Origin: Rhodospirillales bacterium 24-66-33
GTDB taxonomy: Bacteria > Pseudomonadota > Alphaproteobacteria > Reyranellales > Reyranellaceae
Length of the DNA: 64,000 nt
Assembly: GCA_002281855.1 (NCBI GenBank)
Contig: NCHQ01000009.1
Coordinates: 1 to 64,000, forward strand
Direction: 5' to 3'
The position numbers and the translations under genes were made by a program. The notes under the pieces were generated by a model. It worked only from the letters and a program-made list of their open reading frames with translations. It did not search any database and had not been told where the DNA came from. Positions 7,228-16,246 of this stretch are shown in pieces (position 1 is the first letter of the stretch; every line of letters begins with the position of its first letter).

Positions 7228-8469
7228 CTAAGCAGCCATCCTGCGTTCCTTGCTCACCAGCAACGCTGTGACAAAGGCGTTCCACTTCTTCATGCCCTCG
7301 CGCTTCTCGGGCATGTACTGCCACCGATCGTAGTGCTTCGAGGATACGTCTTGTAACGTGTGGTTCTGCAAGCGGTCGCGGATTTCCTTCGGTACGCCTG
7401 CCTTGCCCGCGAGCGTTTTCCACGTCCGCCGTAAGTCTCGGTTGGTGACGACCGGGATCACGCCGCGGCCGCGCTGCCGCCACATGAATGCATAGAGAGT
7501 GCCGGCCGAGACGGGCCTCGTCGGGTCCATCGCCGACGGGAAAAACCACCCGTGCTCGTTTGGTTTGATAGAGTCCAGTAGGTCGGCCGCGAGGTCGGGA
7601 ACGGGAAGTGAGTGGGGCTTGCCATTCTTTGTCTTCGACCAGTCGAGGATGCGCTCTTCGGCATCCCACTGATCGACATGGAGTCGAGCCATCTCCTCGA
7701 CGCGTTGGCCGGTGAGCATCAGGATCCGAACGGCGCGGAGGTAGGGAGGGTGTACCGGCACGTCTGGGCACTCGAGCCACTTGTAGAGTTGCGAGAACTC
7801 GTCCTCGTCAAGCCAGCGCGTGCCGCGCACCTTTGGCTCGGTCGGGATGCTTGCGGCGGGGTTGTACGCGAGGCGAAAGCGACGGGGCGAGGCAGTGCGG
7901 TAGTCGTGCTCGGACTTCATGCCCCAGCTGAATGCGGAGCGGATGTATGAGCGGACGTGATCGGCCATGGAGCGCTTGCCGCGTTCGTAGATCGGACGGA
8001 GCAATTCGATAACCTCATCGGGCTCGATCTCGCGCGCCTGCCGATGACGGCCAAGCGTGTCAGCGATCTTGTTGAGGCCCTTCTCCGCGTCTTCCCACGA
8101 GGGTTTCCCCGCATCCTTGAGTGCCTTCACATAGGCATCGAAGAGGTCACCCACGCTGCCTGGCCGGGTGTCTCCGGCGATCTTGATGCTGCGCCCCTTC
8201 TGAATGACGTTGGCGTAGTCACGCTGGAAAATTTCGCGTGCCTGGGCGAGCGAAATGGACGGGTACGAACCAAGCTTCTTCTTGGTCCGTTTGCCATCGC
8301 GCCACTGCTGCGCCATCCAGTCGGCCGTCACGCGCGTCGGCATGGGTTTCAACACCAGCACAAGCCGGCCGGTGCCGCGGCCCTCGCCATCAACGAGGCT
8401 CTCCTGAGAGCTTTGTAGTTCGACCCGCTTCATGGCCTGCCGGATCGCTGCATCTGTAAGACTTGCCAT
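7228..8469 (-). CDS. Tyrosine-type phage/island integrase
   Basis: A 413-residue tyrosine recombinase with an N-terminal arm-binding domain (about 1-95), a core-binding domain (about 105-205) and a catalytic domain (220-400). Catalytic candidates are Arg256 (TGQRVEEM), Lys279 or Lys281, Arg344-X-X-Arg347 in NRDLRRTW (Arg where many members have His), His370 (LQNHTLQD) and Tyr380 (SSKHYDRW). The ATG at 8469 follows GAGAAGG. It points away from the truncated radC and probably serves the element ending near 8645. The 200 bp between it and the IS481 element hold no gene I recognise. Confidence 0.93.
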   Translation of the reverse strand: MASLTDAAIRQAMKRVELQSSQESLVDGEGRGTGRLVLVLKPMPTRVTADWMAQQWRDGKRTKKKLGSYPSISLAQAREIFQRDYANVIQKGRSIKIAGDTRPGSVGDLFDAYVKALKDAGKPSWEDAEKGLNKIADTLGRHRQAREIEPDEVIELLRPIYERGKRSMADHVRSYIRSAFSWGMKSEHDYRTASPRRFRLAYNPAASIPTEPKVRGTRWLDEDEFSQLYKWLECPDVPVHPPYLRAVRILMLTGQRVEEMARLHVDQWDAEERILDWSKTKNGKPHSLPVPDLAADLLDSIKPNEHGWFFPSAMDPTRPVSAGTLYAFMWRQRGRGVIPVVTNRDLRRTWKTLAGKAGVPKEIRDRLQNHTLQDVSSKHYDRWQYMPEKREGMKKWNAFVTALLVSKERRMAA

Positions 8470-8644
8470 CCTTCTCACCACCCTCACCAAATTGGGGGCG
8501 GTAACGAGGGTGCAGGGGTCGGCTACTGGGGGCGGCAGGCCCTCGCATCCCGCGAAAAACCGCTCCCATTTATGACTCTAACCGATCCCAGTGAACAAGG
8601 GATAAGTGTCGTGTTTAAGCGGTTTCTAGCGTGATTGAGCGTGA

Positions 8645-9487
8645 TCAGCCGGTTTGAGTAGGGTGGTTGTGGACGAGGATCAGGGCGGCTGCATTCAATG
8701 CCAGCGCCCGCTTCACCACCTCGCGCGGGTAGACCGGCGTGTGGTCGATGGTGCCGCGCTGCTGGACCTCGTCGGCGATCAGCACGTTCTTGCGGTCGAG
8801 GAAGAGGATGCGGAACTGCTCGGTCTTCTCGTGGGCAAGGGCTGCGTGGCAATAGTCGATGAGCTGCTGCCAGTTGGTCAGCACCGGCATGTCCTTGACC
8901 TTGCGCTCGGCCAGCCGCCGCCCGACCTCGCGCATCGCCTTGAAGTGCACGAGCGTGCGCTGGTCGATCTCGAATTCGCGCAGCTGCGCCGGTTCGGCGG
9001 CGAAGACGTCGCCCAGTGTGCCGAAGCGTTCCAGCAGCGCCTTGGCCATCGGCTTGGTGTCGATCCGCTCGATCGAATAGAAGAGCAGCAGCTCCAGCAG
9101 CTCGTAGTCGGCCAGCGGCTCGACGCCGGCCTTCAGCACGCGCTCGCGTACCCGGCTGCGATGGCCGTGATAGTGCGGCTTGGGCGGGGCCGGCTCGCCG
9201 CTGTTGTGGCCGGTCGTGGCCGCGGGCGCTGCCTCCAGTGCCGCGGCCAGCCGGGTCGTGGGGTCCTCGCCGGCGAAGTCCCAGCACTGGTCGAGCCGGT
9301 TCCAGGTCCCGCCGGCCTCGCGCAGCAGGATGCGGTGGGGCAGGGTGTTGCCGCTCACGCGCCACAGGCCTTCGGACGATTGCAGGCGGAGACCCTGGGC
9401 CAGCAGCGTCAACAAAGCCGCATCGTCGGGAGCCGTTGCGGGAGGGGGCGGCTCCGCGGGCTTGAGGTGAGGGCGACTCTTTGCCAT
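8645..9487 (-). pseudogene. radC: radC, truncated in the JAMM motif
   Basis: A 280-residue reading of a RadC-type protein. It has an extra N-terminal region (1-95), then the helix-hairpin region (RSRVRERVLKAGVEPLADYELLELLLF) and the MPN/JAMM fold. The family continues after HNHPSGD with roughly 40-50 more residues including a conserved Asp ligand. Here the frame goes HNHPTQTG and stops, exactly where unrelated DNA next to the integrase begins. The metal site is therefore incomplete. ATG at 9487 is the first start compatible with the sequence. The complementary 3' fragment was not found in the window. Confidence 0.85.
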
Positions 9488-9554
9488 GCCGCGCAACCTT
9501 GCCGGGTGAGCAAGGCAAAATCGCGGCGGTTGGTCGTTGTGATACGATGCCCCC

Positions 9555-10985
9555 ATGTCCGACCCAGAGTACCCGGCGACCGTCCGCGCCGAGATCGACG
9601 CGGCCTCCGCCGCCTTCGCCGAACAGGAACGAATTCCGGGGCTTGCCCTGGGGATCGTGCAGGAGGGGCGCCTCGTCCATGCGACGACGGTCGGCCTCGC
9701 CGACCGGGAGGCCGGACGGCGGGTGGAGGTGGGGACCGGCTTCCGCATCGCGTCGATGACCAAGAACATGACGGCGTTGGCCATCCTGTCGTTGCGCGAC
9801 CGGGGATGGCTGCAGCTCGACGCGCCGCTGGCCCACTACGTGCCGCAGTTCGCGGCGGTGAAACAGGCGACGCGCGACAGCGCGCCCGTCACGGTGCGCC
9901 ACCTGCTCACGCACACCGCGGGCTTCGTCACCGACGATCCGTGGGGCGACCGCGTGCTGGGCATGACACCGGCGGAGCTCGACACGGTGATTGCGACGGG
10001 CCACTTGTTCGCCCGCCCGCCGGGCCTCGCCTTCGAATACAGCAACCTGGGCTACGCGTTGCTGGGGCGCGTGCTGACCAACGTGAGCGGCGAGCCCTAC
10101 CAGGCCTATATGCGCCGCACCTTCCTCCAGCCGCTGGGCATGGCGCACACGACGTTCGATGCTCCCGCCGCCGCTTCGCGCGGGGACTATGCCTTCGGCT
10201 ACCGGCTGGACGGCGAGACCTGGTCGCGCGAGCGCATCGAGCCGGACGGCGAGGTCGGCGCCATGGGCGGCCTCGCGACCACCGTCCCGGACTATGCGCG
10301 TTATGTGTCCTTCCTGCTGAGTGCCTGGCCGGCACGTGACGAGCCGGAGTCCGGCCCGGTTCGCCGGTCGAGCGTGCGCGAGATGGTGCTGTGGCACGCG
10401 CCGCCCTTCGCGCCTGATTCCGCACCCGGCGCCCGCGCGGGACAGCCCAGCGCCTATGGTTACGGCCTCACCCATTCGACCGACGCGCTGCTCGGCATGC
10501 GCATCCATCATGCCGGTGGCCTGCCGGGCTATGGCTCGCACGTGTTGATGCTGCCGGAGCGCGGCTGGGGCGTCTTCGCCTTCGGCAACCGCACCTATGC
10601 GCCGATGTCGCGGCTCACGCTGGACGTCGCGGAGAAGCTGCACGCCGCCTCGCCGCCATCCGTTCTCGCGGACCCGTCGTCCGCACTCGTGCGCGCCGTG
10701 CAGGCGATCGTGGCGGCCTACGGCTCGGGACGCATCGAGGGCGGCGACCGGCCGTTCGCGGTGAATTTCCTGCTGGATACGCCGGCGCCGCTGCGTGACG
10801 CCGAACTCGCGTCGCTGAAGCAGCAGTTGGGTGAGGGGCGTCTTGAGCGCATCGAGCCGATCCATGCGCTCGCCGGCCGCTTCGTCCTGGCCTGTGCGAG
10901 GGGCCGGCTGAACGGCACCGTCACGCTGTCGCCCGAAGCCGACAGCGGCATCCAGAAGCTGGTCCTGTCGGTGGCTGGCGCCTGA
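9555..10985 (+). CDS. Serine hydrolase, class C beta-lactamase/esterase family
   Basis: A 476-residue member of the beta-lactamase/penicillin-binding-like serine hydrolases. The nucleophile motif is Ser67-X-X-Lys70 (RIASMTKNM), the second is Tyr-Ser-Asn (FEYSNLGYALLG, about 160), and the third is the HHAGGLPGYGS block (about 318), standing in for the KTG box. No signal peptide is evident, so it is probably cytoplasmic and more likely an esterase or peptidase than an antibiotic-resistance enzyme. A C-terminal extension of about 100 residues follows the catalytic core. It is transcribed away from radC. Confidence 0.85.
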   Translation: MSDPEYPATVRAEIDAASAAFAEQERIPGLALGIVQEGRLVHATTVGLADREAGRRVEVGTGFRIASMTKNMTALAILSLRDRGWLQLDAPLAHYVPQFAAVKQATRDSAPVTVRHLLTHTAGFVTDDPWGDRVLGMTPAELDTVIATGHLFARPPGLAFEYSNLGYALLGRVLTNVSGEPYQAYMRRTFLQPLGMAHTTFDAPAAASRGDYAFGYRLDGETWSRERIEPDGEVGAMGGLATTVPDYARYVSFLLSAWPARDEPESGPVRRSSVREMVLWHAPPFAPDSAPGARAGQPSAYGYGLTHSTDALLGMRIHHAGGLPGYGSHVLMLPERGWGVFAFGNRTYAPMSRLTLDVAEKLHAASPPSVLADPSSALVRAVQAIVAAYGSGRIEGGDRPFAVNFLLDTPAPLRDAELASLKQQLGEGRLERIEPIHALAGRFVLACARGRLNGTVTLSPEADSGIQKLVLSVAGA

Positions 10986-11009
10986 CGCCTGATGGTGGAA
11001 CCCGTCTGA

Positions 11010-11882
11010 TTATGCCGGCGTCGCCTGCAGGGGCTTGGTCTCCGCCAGATCGTAGGGCGGCTTGGCCAATTCCCTGGGCGACAGGGTGAAGAACTCGACG
11101 CCGGTCTCGGTGATCCCGACCGAGTGCTCGAACTGGGCGGAGAGCTGCTTGTCGCGGGTCACCGCGGTCCAGCCGTCGCTCAGCACCTTCACCTGCCAGG
11201 TCCCGGCATTCACCATCGGCTCGACGGTGAAGAACATGCCGGGCTTCAGCACGGGACCGGTGCCCTTCTTGCCGTAATGCAGGATGTTCGGCGCGTCGTG
11301 GAAGATGCGGCCGAGCCCATGGCCCGAGAAATCGCGCACGACCGAGAAGCGCTGCGCCTCGACATAGGACTGGATGGCAAAGCCGATGTCGCCGACATGG
11401 CCGCCGGGCTTGGCCGCCGCAATGCCGCGCATCATCGCCTCGTAGGTGACGTCGCACAGCCGCTTGGCCTTCACGCCGACATCGCCCGCGTAATACATGC
11501 GGCTGGTGTCGCCGTACCAGCCGTCGAGGATCACGGTGACGTCGATATTGACGATGTCGCCGTTCTGCAGCCGCTTATCCGACGGGATGCCGTGGCAGAC
11601 GACATGGTTGATCGAGGTGCAGATCGACTTCGGGAAGCCGCGATAGTTCAGCGGGGCGGGGATCGCCTTGTGGTCCAGGATGTACTCGTGGCAGAGCCGG
11701 TCGAGCTCGTCCGTCGTGACGCCCGGCTGGACGTGGGGCGTGATGAAGTCGAGGGTCTCGGCGGCCAGCCGGCCGGCTTTGCGCATGCCGGTGAACCCTT
11801 CGGGTCCATGCAGCTTGATGGTGCGCTCGTCGCGGCGCCAATAGTCGGCGCTGTCGTCGACGATTTCGCGTGAATTGGTCAT
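11010..11882 (-). CDS. map: Type I methionine aminopeptidase
   Basis: A 290-residue enzyme that removes the initiator Met from new proteins. The five metal ligands are in their usual contexts: two Asp in NIDVTVILDGWYGDTSRMY, His in DFSGHGLGRIFHDAPN, Glu in FTVEPMVN and Glu in QFEHSVGIT. The signature INHVVCHGIPS is also present. The N-terminal 30 residues form a short extension, common in alphaproteobacterial copies. The ATG at 11882 was chosen over longer frames because the family homology begins close to it and upstream DNA is shared with the divergent gene at 11995. Confidence 0.95.
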   Translation of the reverse strand: MTNSREIVDDSADYWRRDERTIKLHGPEGFTGMRKAGRLAAETLDFITPHVQPGVTTDELDRLCHEYILDHKAIPAPLNYRGFPKSICTSINHVVCHGIPSDKRLQNGDIVNIDVTVILDGWYGDTSRMYYAGDVGVKAKRLCDVTYEAMMRGIAAAKPGGHVGDIGFAIQSYVEAQRFSVVRDFSGHGLGRIFHDAPNILHYGKKGTGPVLKPGMFFTVEPMVNAGTWQVKVLSDGWTAVTRDKQLSAQFEHSVGITETGVEFFTLSPRELAKPPYDLAETKPLQATPA

Positions 11883-11994
11883 CCGCCTTATTTGGCATGC
11901 GATACCGGCGGTAACAAGGGCGGGACCGCGGCTTGGCCCGCCGGCCGGGGTCCGATAGGGTCCTGAAACCAAACGATAATTACGCAGGCATTGC

Positions 11995-12756
11995 ATGTCA
12001 GACCCGGCAAAAATCGTCACCGCCTGCATCCTCGTGATCGGCAACGAGATTCTGAGCGGCCGCACCCGCGATTCCAACATCCAGTATCTCGCCACCGAAC
12101 TGGGCAAGCTCGGCGTCCGGGTCATGGAGGCCCGGATCGTCCCCGACGTCGAGGCGACCGTGGTGGCGACCCTGAACGAGGTACGCGCCAAATTCGACTA
12201 CGTCTTCACCACCGGCGGCATCGGCCCGACCCATGACGACATCACGGCCGACTGCATCGCCAAGGCGTTCGGCGTCGGCATCTCCGAGCATCCCGAGGCG
12301 GTCGCCCGCATGACCCGGCACTACGGCGATCCGGCGCTGTTCACGCCGGCGCGGCGGCGCATGGCGCGGGTCCCCCATGGCGGCGTGCTGGTCGATAACC
12401 CCGTGTCCGTGGCGTCCGGCTTCCAGATGGAGAACGTTTTCACCTTCGCCGGCATCCCCAAGGTCGCCGAGGCGATGTTCCAGTCGATGAAGCACCGGCT
12501 GGTCGGCGGAACTCCCGTCCTCTCACGCACCGTGCGCACCAACCTCGCCGAAGGCATCATCGCCGAACCGCTGGGCGCGCTGCAGAAGCGTTACGAGGAC
12601 CTCGACATCGGCTCCTACCCGGCCTTCCGGGACGGCAAGCCCAGCGTCTCGCTGGTCCTGCGCGGCACGGATGATGCAAGGCTCGCCGTGGCGGTGGTCG
12701 AGCTGATGGCGACCATCCGCGACATGAACGGCGAGGCCGAGGAGTTCCTGACCTGA
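11995..12756 (+). CDS. CinA N-terminal-type molybdopterin-binding protein
   Basis: A 253-residue protein consisting of the MoCF/MoaB-like domain that forms the N-terminal half of CinA. Typical motifs are ILVIGNEILSGRTRDSN (about 12-28) and FTTGGIGPTHDDIT (about 70-84). The C-terminal nicotinamide-nucleotide amidase half of full CinA is missing, as is common in alphaproteobacteria, where it is a separate gene. A role in pyridine-nucleotide repair or salvage is possible but unproven. It is divergent from map; both promoters must lie in the 112 bp between. Confidence 0.88.
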   Translation: MSDPAKIVTACILVIGNEILSGRTRDSNIQYLATELGKLGVRVMEARIVPDVEATVVATLNEVRAKFDYVFTTGGIGPTHDDITADCIAKAFGVGISEHPEAVARMTRHYGDPALFTPARRRMARVPHGGVLVDNPVSVASGFQMENVFTFAGIPKVAEAMFQSMKHRLVGGTPVLSRTVRTNLAEGIIAEPLGALQKRYEDLDIGSYPAFRDGKPSVSLVLRGTDDARLAVAVVELMATIRDMNGEAEEFLT

Positions 12757-12811
12757 CGCGAGTGACCGGACGAGCAAGGCCTTCGCTTTCGTCCAAATCA
12801 CGGCCCAGCGC

Positions 12812-13876
12812 GTGAAACGCGTCGGCCGACACCTCACCTCATGGTCGGCGCTGATCGCGCTGACCGTGCCGGTGACGGCGTTGATGCTGTGGCTGCACGC
12901 GCCGGCCGCCCTGATGCTGGGTCCGCTGCTCGCCGGTGTCGCCTTCGCCTCGTGGGGCGGCAAGGTGACCTATCCCGTGCCGGTCTTCGCGGTGGCGCAG
13001 GGCATCGTCGGCAGCATGATCGCCAAGATGGTGCCGCTCACGATCGTGGGCGACATCCTCGGGCACTGGGCGCTGTTCACGGTCGGTGTCGTCTCGGTCG
13101 TCGCCGCCAGCACCTGGGTGGGCTGGCAGATGACGCGCTGGCAGATGTTGCCCGGCACGACGGCGCTGTGGGGCGTGAGCCCCGGCGCCGCCTCAGTGAT
13201 GACCTACATGGCGGAGGCCTATGGCGCGGACATGCGCATGGTGGCCTTCATGCAGTATCTGCGCGTCGTCATGGTGGCGGCTGTCGCGGCCGGGGTGGCG
13301 CGTTACTTCGGCGGGGCCTCCCAGCACGCGCCGGACGCCATCGTGTGGTTCCCCGAGGTCGCCTGGGTGCCGCTGCTCGAGACCCTGGCGCTGGCCGGCG
13401 TGGGCTCATGGCTGGCGCGGCGGCTGAGCATCCCGGCCGGCGCCTTCCTGGTGCCGTTGGTCGGCGGCATCGTGCTCACGCATATGGGCTGGCTGCGGCT
13501 CGAGCTGCCGACCTGGCTGCTCGCTGGCTGCTACGCGCTGGTCGGCTGGAACGTCGGCCTGCGCTTCACACGCGCGCTGCTGGTCCACGTGCTGCGCCAG
13601 CTTCCCGGCATTCTTCTGTGCATTTTCGCCATGCTGACGCTGTGCGGCGGCGTCGCGGCCTTCATGGTGTTCGCGGCCGGCATCGATCCGCTCACCGCCT
13701 ATCTCGCCACCAGCCCCGGCGGCGCCGATTCCATCGCCATCATCGCGGCCTCGACCGACGTCGACGTTTCCTTCGTCATGGCCATGCAGACGGTCCGCCT
13801 GCTCGTCGTGCTGTTCGTGGCGCCTTACCTGACCAAGATCATCGCCGATCGGATCGGCGACCTCGGCAAGGGCTGA
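12812..13876 (+). CDS. AbrB-family (ammonia-monooxygenase-like) membrane transporter
   Basis: A 354-residue integral membrane protein with about ten spans and the internal duplication of the AbrB/AmoA-like family. The repeated pattern GP(L/M)...A and the SPGGADSIAIIAAS segment (about 292-306) are diagnostic, with a parallel GVSPGAASVMTYMAEA segment (about 125-140) in the first repeat. The substrate is unknown; despite older database names it is not an ammonia monooxygenase. The start is GTG at 12812. A paralogue is cut by the right window edge (63522-64000). Confidence 0.85.
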   Translation: MKRVGRHLTSWSALIALTVPVTALMLWLHAPAALMLGPLLAGVAFASWGGKVTYPVPVFAVAQGIVGSMIAKMVPLTIVGDILGHWALFTVGVVSVVAASTWVGWQMTRWQMLPGTTALWGVSPGAASVMTYMAEAYGADMRMVAFMQYLRVVMVAAVAAGVARYFGGASQHAPDAIVWFPEVAWVPLLETLALAGVGSWLARRLSIPAGAFLVPLVGGIVLTHMGWLRLELPTWLLAGCYALVGWNVGLRFTRALLVHVLRQLPGILLCIFAMLTLCGGVAAFMVFAAGIDPLTAYLATSPGGADSIAIIAASTDVDVSFVMAMQTVRLLVVLFVAPYLTKIIADRIGDLGKG

Positions 13877-13881
13877 CGGCG

Positions 13882-14763
13882 TCAGTTCTGCCGGCTGCGT
13901 CCGACCTCGACGACCCGGCCATCCGGCATCAGAACCACCAAGCTCACGGATTCGATCCCGGGATCGACCGCCAGCATCGGCCGCTGGGCTTCGCGCAGCG
14001 CGTTCCAGGAGGTTCGGTCGAAGGACTCGGCGACGGTCGTCGTGAAGTCGCCCTGGGTGATTTCGCGTTCGGCCAGGCCATCCGGCCATTCCGGCAGTTT
14101 GCCGGTCGTGTCCTCCGTCATCGTCTCGATACCGGCCAACGCCTTCTTCATGTCCGCCCGCGTCCTGAGAGCGGAATGGTAGATCTCGACGATGAAGCCC
14201 GGCGTCGCGGCGCTGTAGAGCGGACGGCCGTCCGGCGCCCGGATCACCAGCGCGGTCGCGGCATTGATGCAGTCGGTGCCATCGGAGAAGGCGTCGATGT
14301 GATAACCGCGCCCTGCCGCCGTCCATGGCAGCGTGTCTGACACGCTGCAGTCACCCGTCGTTGGCCCCGCCGCGATCAGGGCGGCCCTGTTCGTCAGCTT
14401 CTGTGGCATCGCCTGCGCCCGCAACCACGCGCCGAGCGCGGCGGGCAGAGCCTTCGTCATCGCGGTCCCATCGCCCGCCCTGGCAAGCGCGGGAACACTC
14501 GCGACCGGCGTGATCTCCAGTGCAATGGGGGCATTGCCCGGTAAGACCTTGTCCGGTGCCTCATCGAACTTCGGCTCACCTCCCGGACGGCGCGCAACGA
14601 ACAACACGACCGCATCGGCGCAGCTCGGGCCGCGCACGAGGGCGTCCCCGGAATAGCCCGGACCGGCGGTCTCCCACGGGAGACTCACTCTCGTGTTGCA
14701 ATCGGCTGCCTGGGCGATGCCCGGAGAGAACAGGAGGCCAAGACACAGTGATCGAGAGATCAT
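13882..14763 (-). CDS. Secreted protein of unknown function
   Basis: A 293-residue protein with a signal peptide ending near residue 19 (GIAQA before ADCNT). I do not recognise its family. It seems to contain two related halves: each has an N-terminal Cys, the pattern LPW-(E/T)-A-A-G-(P/R)-GY and a later Cys (first copy about 22-50, second about 135-170), suggesting an internal duplication with one disulfide per half. The ATG at 14763 begins the hydrophobic signal. It lies 56 bp downstream of the CNNM/CBS gene in the same direction and faces the AbrB gene tail-to-tail with a 5 bp gap. Confidence 0.7.
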   Translation of the reverse strand: MISRSLCLGLLFSPGIAQAADCNTRVSLPWETAGPGYSGDALVRGPSCADAVVLFVARRPGGEPKFDEAPDKVLPGNAPIALEITPVASVPALARAGDGTAMTKALPAALGAWLRAQAMPQKLTNRAALIAAGPTTGDCSVSDTLPWTAAGRGYHIDAFSDGTDCINAATALVIRAPDGRPLYSAATPGFIVEIYHSALRTRADMKKALAGIETMTEDTTGKLPEWPDGLAEREITQGDFTTTVAESFDRTSWNALREAQRPMLAVDPGIESVSLVVLMPDGRVVEVGRSRQN

Positions 14764-14819
14764 GGCTCCAACTGTACCGCTCGAGCAGCCTCGCGCTCCC
14801 GAGCGACCGGCCCGGCCCC

Positions 14820-16127
14820 TCATGTATTCGCCGCCCGATGCACCGTCTTCGTGCGGGTCGCCAGAAGCTTGTCGATGCGGCGGCCGTCCATGTCGAGGAC
14901 CTCGAAGCGCCAGCCGCCCACGACGACGGAATCGCCCTCCTTGGGCAGGCGGCGCATGGCGGCCAGCACCATGCCGGCGACGGTGTGGAAATCGGCGGTG
15001 CGTTTGATGGGGATGCCCAGGAGTTCGATGAGCTCGTCGGCCGGCATGCTGCCCGCCACCAGCCACGACCCGTCGTCGCGTTCAGTCGCCTCGGGCTCGG
15101 CGGGTCCCTCGTCGGTCTGGAAGGCCCCGACGATCGCTTCCAGGATGTCGGCGGTCGTGACGATGCCCAGCAACTCGCCATACTCGTCCTGTACCAGGAC
15201 CATGTGAGCGGGTGAGTTCTTCAGTGTGTCGAGCACATCGAACCCGTCCATCGTATCGGGGACGATGGGCGCGGGCCTGACGAGGGCACGCGGATCGGCA
15301 GTACCGTCGCGGATGAAGGCGTCGAGCAGATCGTTCTTGCGGACGACGCCGGCGGCGTGGTTCGCGGCCGGGTCCCAGGCCAGCAGGCGGGAGTGGACGC
15401 TCGACTGGACGGTCTGCAGCAGGGCCTGCGGCTCGAGCGACAGGTCGACGATGTCGAGATCGTGTCGCGGCGTCATGATGGCCCGGGCGGGCCGGTCTCC
15501 GAGGCGCATGACGGCGCTGATCATGCCGCGCTCGCGCGGCTCGATGACGCCCGAGGATTCGCCGTCGGCGATCAGCGCCTTGATCTCCTCGGCCGTCACC
15601 GCGGCGTCTGCGCTCTGTCGCCCGCCCAGCAGACGCAGGATCGCCTTCCCCGAGATGTCGAGCAGCCACACGACCGGGGCGGAGATGCGCGCCAGCATCG
15701 TCATGCCGGGCGCCACCGTCGCGGCGACGGCTTCGGCGTTGCGCAGCGCGATCTGCTTCGGCACCAGTTCGCCGACGATCAGCGATAGGTAGGTGATGAG
15801 GGCGACCACGCCGCCATAGGCCAGCGGTTCGGCGAAGCGCAGGGGCATGCCGGAATCGACCAGCACCGTGGTCAGGCGGCCGCCCAGCGTGGCCCCGGAG
15901 AAGGCGCCGGCCAGGATGCCGACCAGGGTGATGCCGATCTGCACCGTCGAGAGGAAGCGACCCGGATCGTCGGCCAGCCGCAGCGCCGCGGTGGCGCCGC
16001 GAGAGCCGCCCTCGGCCATGGCCTTCAGCCGGCTCCGGCGCGCCGAGACGACCGCCAGTTCGGACATCGCGAGGACACCGTTGATCAGGATGAGTACGAG
16101 GGCGATCAGCAGTTCGATATAAACCAT
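14820..16127 (-). CDS. CNNM/HlyC-CorC family protein (DUF21, CBS pair, transporter-associated domain)
   Basis: A 435-residue membrane protein. Residues 1-190 are the DUF21/CNNM transmembrane domain (start VYIELLIALVLILINGVLAMSE, and GELVPKQIALRNAE near 118-131). Residues 205-335 are a CBS pair (IMTPRHDLDIVD and LVQDEYGELLGIVTTADILE). Residues 350-430 are the CorC_HlyC domain. Members are linked to magnesium or cobalt export; the older name hemolysin is misleading. All expected domains are present and intact. Confidence 0.92.
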   Translation of the reverse strand: MVYIELLIALVLILINGVLAMSELAVVSARRSRLKAMAEGGSRGATAALRLADDPGRFLSTVQIGITLVGILAGAFSGATLGGRLTTVLVDSGMPLRFAEPLAYGGVVALITYLSLIVGELVPKQIALRNAEAVAATVAPGMTMLARISAPVVWLLDISGKAILRLLGGRQSADAAVTAEEIKALIADGESSGVIEPRERGMISAVMRLGDRPARAIMTPRHDLDIVDLSLEPQALLQTVQSSVHSRLLAWDPAANHAAGVVRKNDLLDAFIRDGTADPRALVRPAPIVPDTMDGFDVLDTLKNSPAHMVLVQDEYGELLGIVTTADILEAIVGAFQTDEGPAEPEATERDDGSWLVAGSMPADELIELLGIPIKRTADFHTVAGMVLAAMRRLPKEGDSVVVGGWRFEVLDMDGRRIDKLLATRTKTVHRAANT

Positions 16128-16246
16128 CGCTTCAGTCTATCTGCGTTTCGGGTCGGAACGAAGGCGGCGCGGGGCGCGGGTTTTGCAAGGCCGTGTGCGG
16201 GAAATCGTCCCAAAACCCCTCACTCGAAATCGTGTACGTTCGTTCC

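Larger units (their letters stand above)
1..8644. mobile_element. Putative integrative element or genomic island, right part
   Basis: Seen: a tyrosine integrase gene sits about 175 bp from the point where radC coding sequence stops matching the family, and the DNA on the integrase side carries two transposase genes and unrelated accessory genes. Inference: an element integrated into radC and its right end lies near 8645. The other end and the missing 3' part of radC were not found in the window, so the element either extends past the left edge or has been rearranged. Boundaries are approximate. A repeated octamer AGCGTGAT occurs twice just inside the junction (about 8628-8645) and could be an integrase arm site, but this is only a guess. 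Confidence 0.5.

Noticed and set aside
8523-10865. A 780-codon open frame on the minus strand
   Set aside because: It is an antisense shadow of the serine hydrolase gene and of radC; its content is Arg/Gly-rich and without family motifs, as expected in GC-rich DNA.
12841-14340. A 499-codon open frame on the plus strand
   Set aside because: It overlaps the AbrB gene in another frame and then the antisense of the secreted-protein gene; no motif and biased Arg/Ala composition.
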